Assembly: GCA_049115955.1 (NCBI GenBank) | Contig: JAGDZJ010000001.1 | Span: forward strand, 62,001-126,000 | Length of the DNA: 64,000 nt | Reading direction: 5' to 3' | DNA from: Salinispirillum sp049115955 | GTDB taxonomy: Bacteria > Pseudomonadota > Gammaproteobacteria > Pseudomonadales > Natronospirillaceae | Part shown: piece after piece, positions 61,218-64,000 of the stretch | Layout of the letters: each line of letters starts with the position of its first letter | Position numbering within the stretch: position 1 is the first letter of the stretch | Program-made: the position numbers and the translations under genes | Notes under the pieces: generated by a model | Database searches by the model: none | What the model saw: the letters and a program-made list of their open reading frames with translations, nothing else | Told to the model about the DNA's origin: nothing

Positions 61218-61967
61218 GTGAAAGTGGTAGCCAGTTACAGCATCAAAGGTGGCGTAGGGAAAACCACTACGGCCGTAAACATAGCGTGGCTAGCCCATCG
61301 AGCGGGCATCAGTACACTCTTGCTGGACTTAGACGCTCAAGGCGCCAGCTCATTCTACTTGCGGCAGGACGACCAAGGCTCTTTGCATACTAAGCAGTGG
61401 TTAGCGGGCAAAGCAGAACTTGCACAACACGTTCTTTCGACCGATTACGACTGGTTGGACTTGATTGCCGCACACGACTCATTCCGTGAGTTCGACAACG
61501 AGCTAGCAGGTCTAGACGACAAAATGCTGCGCCAACTGATCCGAGCAATGAAAAAAAAGTATCAGCTTATCGTGGTCGACTGCCCACCCACCGACAATCA
61601 CTTATCCGCGCAAATATTCCGCGCCGCCCATCGCATCTTAGTGCCCGTTCAGCCCACCACTTTGTCAGAGCGTACGTATGAACAACTCAATGTTCGCTTA
61701 GCGAAGCTTGGCATAAAGAGCGATAAGTTATTGCCGTTCTTCAGTATGGTGGAGGGCCGTAAACGCCTGCACCGTGACGTGATGCAGGCCTTTCGTGCAC
61801 GCCACCCAACCACCCTAGATGTCAGCATTCCTTACAGCGCCGAGATCGAGCGCATGGGGTTGGAGCGTGCGCCGCTCGGTACTTTCGGTGGCAAACGTAT
61901 ACCGGCTCGCGCTTACGAAGAACTATGGCGACGGCTGTTAACGGAAACTCGGATACCGGTCAAATAA
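61218..61967 (+). CDS. ParA/Soj-type ATPase without adjacent ParB
   Basis: A 249-residue MinD/ParA family ATPase. Deviant Walker A KGGVGKTT (about residues 10-17), Walker A' LLLDLDAQG and Walker B VVDCPP are visible. It lacks an N-terminal HTH. Chromosomal Soj/ParA is usually followed by parB; here the next gene is an antiporter subunit, so this is an orphan ParA-like protein of the kind that can position protein cargo. The ATG (GTG-type context AGAGGAGAACGCGCGTG) is GTG at 61218 with an AGGAG site. Expression may be under the TTGTCATA repeats upstream. Confidence 0.88.
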   Translation: MKVVASYSIKGGVGKTTTAVNIAWLAHRAGISTLLLDLDAQGASSFYLRQDDQGSLHTKQWLAGKAELAQHVLSTDYDWLDLIAAHDSFREFDNELAGLDDKMLRQLIRAMKKKYQLIVVDCPPTDNHLSAQIFRAAHRILVPVQPTTLSERTYEQLNVRLAKLGIKSDKLLPFFSMVEGRKRLHRDVMQAFRARHPTTLDVSIPYSAEIERMGLERAPLGTFGGKRIPARAYEELWRRLLTETRIPVK

Positions 61968-62144
61968 ATGGCCCCCAGTCTGCTGCCCAAGGCTGCTAAA
62001 CGATTGAAAACAGCCGTCTTTTTACCAGCCAGCGGAAAGTTCTACCGACCCGCTATATCTTGCACAGGCCATTTTCCTCCGCTATTCTCCCCCTAGCTCG
62101 GCCTAATCGTCGCTGATCCAAACGCTATCATTGGAAGCCGTAAA

Positions 62145-62180
62145 CGCGCTGTATGCGCGGCACTCATGTAAACGTGAGTG
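62145..62180 (+). promoter_or_regulatory. Two tandem hairpins in the leader of the antiporter gene
   Basis: CGCGC and GCGCG (62145-62159) and CACTCA and TGAGTG (62161-62180) form adjacent stem-loops 42 bases before the mnhA/mrpA-like start in a 254-base gap after parA. They might be a leader RNA element or chance; no known riboswitch matches. Confidence 0.45.
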
Positions 62181-62221
62181 GCCAGTCAACTTGCGATCAT
62201 AGAATGGAGTTGCCAGACAAC

Positions 62222-64000
62222 ATGCTATTTGCCGTCCTCTCAGGCTTTTTATTGGCCGCCCTGGCCCCGTCCATCAAAGGCATCGCCAAAGACCGTATTG
62301 GTTGGGTACTCGCTCTTTTACCCGCTGGTCTGACAGTCTATTTTGCCAGCTACATTCCCGCCGTCAGTAGTGGTGCCGTGATCCTCCAAGAATGGGCATG
62401 GTTTCCCGGCATAGACATCAATTTAAGCTTTATGCTTGATGGCCTCTCATTGATGTTTGCCTTGTTGATCAGCTTCATCGGCACCTTCATTCTTATTTAT
62501 GCCGGCAGTTACCTACACGGACATAAAGACCTCAGTCGTTTTTACGTCATCATGCTGTCCTTTATGGCCTCCATGCTGGGGGTAGTATTATCGGACAATT
62601 TGGTCAGTCTGTTCGTGTTCTGGGAACTGACCAGCATCACTTCGTATATGTTGATCGGCTTTAATCACGAAGACGCCGACGCGCGTAAATCAGCACTGCA
62701 AGGGCTCTTTGTGACGGTAGGCGGCGGCCTTGCTTTGATGGCCGGTTTGATCATGCTGGGCACCTTAGGCGGTAGCTACCAGATTTCTGAAATTCTGAAT
62801 AACGGCGACGCACTGGTGAACAGTGCGCTGTCGGTTGGCATGATCCTGTGCATACTAGGTGGCACGTTCACCAAATCTGCCCAATTTCCGTTTCACTTCT
62901 GGCTCCCTAATGCCATGGCTGCGCCGACGCCGGTGTCTGCCTACCTGCACTCCGCCACCATGGTTAAGGCGGGCGTGTACTTGATGGCGCGTTTGAACCC
63001 AGCTTTAGGCGACCACATGCTATGGACGACCATGCTTTGCCTGTTCGGGGCAACGACCATGTTTGTCGGCGCTTACTTGGCCTATGGTGCCACCGGCATT
63101 AAAAAGGTACTGGCTTATTCAACCGTAATGGCGCTGGGTACATTGACCATGCTGATTGGCATCGGTACGCGCTACGCGATGATTGCGTTCGCTACCTTTC
63201 TGCTGGGACACTCGCTGTATAAGGGCGCGCTGTTCATGATCGCCGGTATCCTGGACCATGAAACCGGCACCAAAGACCTCAGTAAAATGGGTGGACTGCG
63301 GAAGAAGATGCCCGTCACTGCGGTGGTTGCGGCACTGGCGGCGCTTTCGTTGGCGGGGCTGCCGCCCTTGTTCGGTTTCGTCGGCAAAGAGCTGATGTTC
63401 GAAGCCGTATTGTCCGCCTCCACGCTGAACATTATGCTGCTGGGCTTGGCAATTTTATCCGCGATGATGGTGACCGCCATCGCGTTGGTTATTGCGATTA
63501 AGCCATTCTTTGGCACGTTGCAAGAAACACCCAAACATCCGCACGAAGCACCCATAGGGATGTTGGCTGGCCCTATTGCTTTAACGTTCGTTTCGTTGCT
63601 GTTTGGCTTGATGCCATTTTTGGCCAGTGACTGGCTCGTGATGGCGGCTGTGCAGTCTGTCAGCCCAACCCCAATCGACTACCGATTAGCGTTATGGCAT
63701 GGGATTAACCTACCGTTGGGCCTCTCTGCTTTGAGCCTAGCCGGAGGCTTAGCACTGTTTTCCGTGTGGCAGCGCAATCGCGGTGGCGTCATGGCCTTTA
63801 ATGATCGTTTGGCGCGTGTGGGGCCGGAAGCGGGCTACTTTAAATTTATGGACGGAGTCACCGGTTTTGCCGCTTGGCAAACGCGGGTGTTGCAAAACGG
63901 TGTGTTGGGCAAGTACATGATCGTCTTGATCATGGTATTGGTGGTATTAACGGGTTATCCGTTGGTAACGCAAGTCGGTCTTTCCTTTACACTGCGCACG
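62222..64000 (+). CDS. mnhA: Mrp/Mnh-type Na+/H+ antiporter subunit A (N-terminal part, runs off the window)
   Basis: The gene continues past the window edge, 593 codons being visible. It is the NADH-dehydrogenase-ND5-like subunit: repeated TM helices, the conserved FVFWELTSITSYMLIGF segment (Glu of helix 5), HFWLPNAMAAPTPVSAYLHSATMVKAG, and LLGHSLYKGALFMIAG. Full-length MrpA/MnhA is about 750-950 residues with further helices, and the operon normally continues with subunits B-G; neither can be seen. The ATG at 62222 is preceded by GGAG and gives the usual N-terminus. Its role is Na+ efflux and pH homeostasis. Confidence 0.9.
   Translation, partial: MLFAVLSGFLLAALAPSIKGIAKDRIGWVLALLPAGLTVYFASYIPAVSSGAVILQEWAWFPGIDINLSFMLDGLSLMFALLISFIGTFILIYAGSYLHGHKDLSRFYVIMLSFMASMLGVVLSDNLVSLFVFWELTSITSYMLIGFNHEDADARKSALQGLFVTVGGGLALMAGLIMLGTLGGSYQISEILNNGDALVNSALSVGMILCILGGTFTKSAQFPFHFWLPNAMAAPTPVSAYLHSATMVKAGVYLMARLNPALGDHMLWTTMLCLFGATTMFVGAYLAYGATGIKKVLAYSTVMALGTLTMLIGIGTRYAMIAFATFLLGHSLYKGALFMIAGILDHETGTKDLSKMGGLRKKMPVTAVVAALAALSLAGLPPLFGFVGKELMFEAVLSASTLNIMLLGLAILSAMMVTAIALVIAIKPFFGTLQETPKHPHEAPIGMLAGPIALTFVSLLFGLMPFLASDWLVMAAVQSVSPTPIDYRLALWHGINLPLGLSALSLAGGLALFSVWQRNRGGVMAFNDRLARVGPEAGYFKFMDGVTGFAAWQTRVLQNGVLGKYMIVLIMVLVVLTGYPLVTQVGLSFTLRT

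Noticed and set aside
1..64000. CRISPR arrays, tRNA, rRNA, prophage or insertion sequences
   Set aside because: No repeat-spacer array, cloverleaf-like segment, transposase, integrase or phage structural gene was found by reading.

Overview
The window is a stretch of gammaproteobacterial chromosome. Evidence for this is the set of closely recognisable genes (pntAB, hrpB, rsmC, rlmG, a baeSR-like pair, a patZ-like acetyltransferase, a HlyU/BigR-like ArsR regulator, an Mrp/Mnh antiporter), tight gene packing, Shine-Dalgarno sites and many 1-4 base start/stop overlaps. Ectoine catabolism, TRAP transport and a multisubunit Na+/H+ antiporter suggest a halophilic or marine heterotroph, perhaps near Oceanospirillales/Saccharospirillaceae; that placement is inference. 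No tRNA, rRNA, CRISPR array, insertion sequence or phage gene was seen. Both ends cut a gene: a patZ-like gene at the left edge and an mnhA/mrpA-like gene at the right.

Layout. 1-9.7 kb: patZ-like acetyltransferase divergent from a histone-deacetylase-fold enzyme, hrpB helicase, a HlyU/BigR-like regulator, an RDD membrane protein and the proton-translocating transhydrogenase pntAB with a clear terminator. 9.8-28.8 kb: mostly single housekeeping or accessory genes: PQQ-type sugar dehydrogenase, beta-lactamase-fold serine hydrolase, NtrB/NtrC-like two-component system, DsbA-like protein, MATE transporter, GMC oxidoreductase, DUF1338 dioxygenase, rsmC, an orphan response regulator with an altered phosphorylation site, DegV, SCO1, a duplicated-domain secreted protein and rlmG.

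28.8-38.0 kb: a coherent catabolic island. An RpiR regulator diverges from an N-formylglutamate-amidohydrolase-like enzyme, a complete TRAP transporter, a glutamine-synthetase-like ligase, an aldehyde dehydrogenase and an iron-type alcohol dehydrogenase. The parts fit uptake of an amine or amino alcohol, gamma-glutamylation, two oxidations and hydrolysis back to glutamate plus an amino acid. The ligase gene is bracketed by two inverted copies of a long hairpin element whose core is conserved while the outer stems differ in sequence but stay complementary.

38-52.5 kb: peroxiredoxin and divergent AraC regulator, aspartic protease, BaeSR-like two-component system with a Spy-like periplasmic chaperone, OlsB-like acyltransferase, TetR regulator, an overlapping operon of RND exporter, LolA-like protein and outer-membrane protein, then a FecR/CHASE2-adenylate-cyclase pair. 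52.5-55.5 kb: small membrane proteins, quinone oxidoreductase and a DODA-type dioxygenase. 55.6-60.9 kb: an ectoine-degradation operon (M20 deacetylase, aminotransferase, ectoine hydrolase, semialdehyde dehydrogenase). 61.2-64 kb: a solitary ParA-type ATPase and the start of the Mrp/Mnh antiporter.
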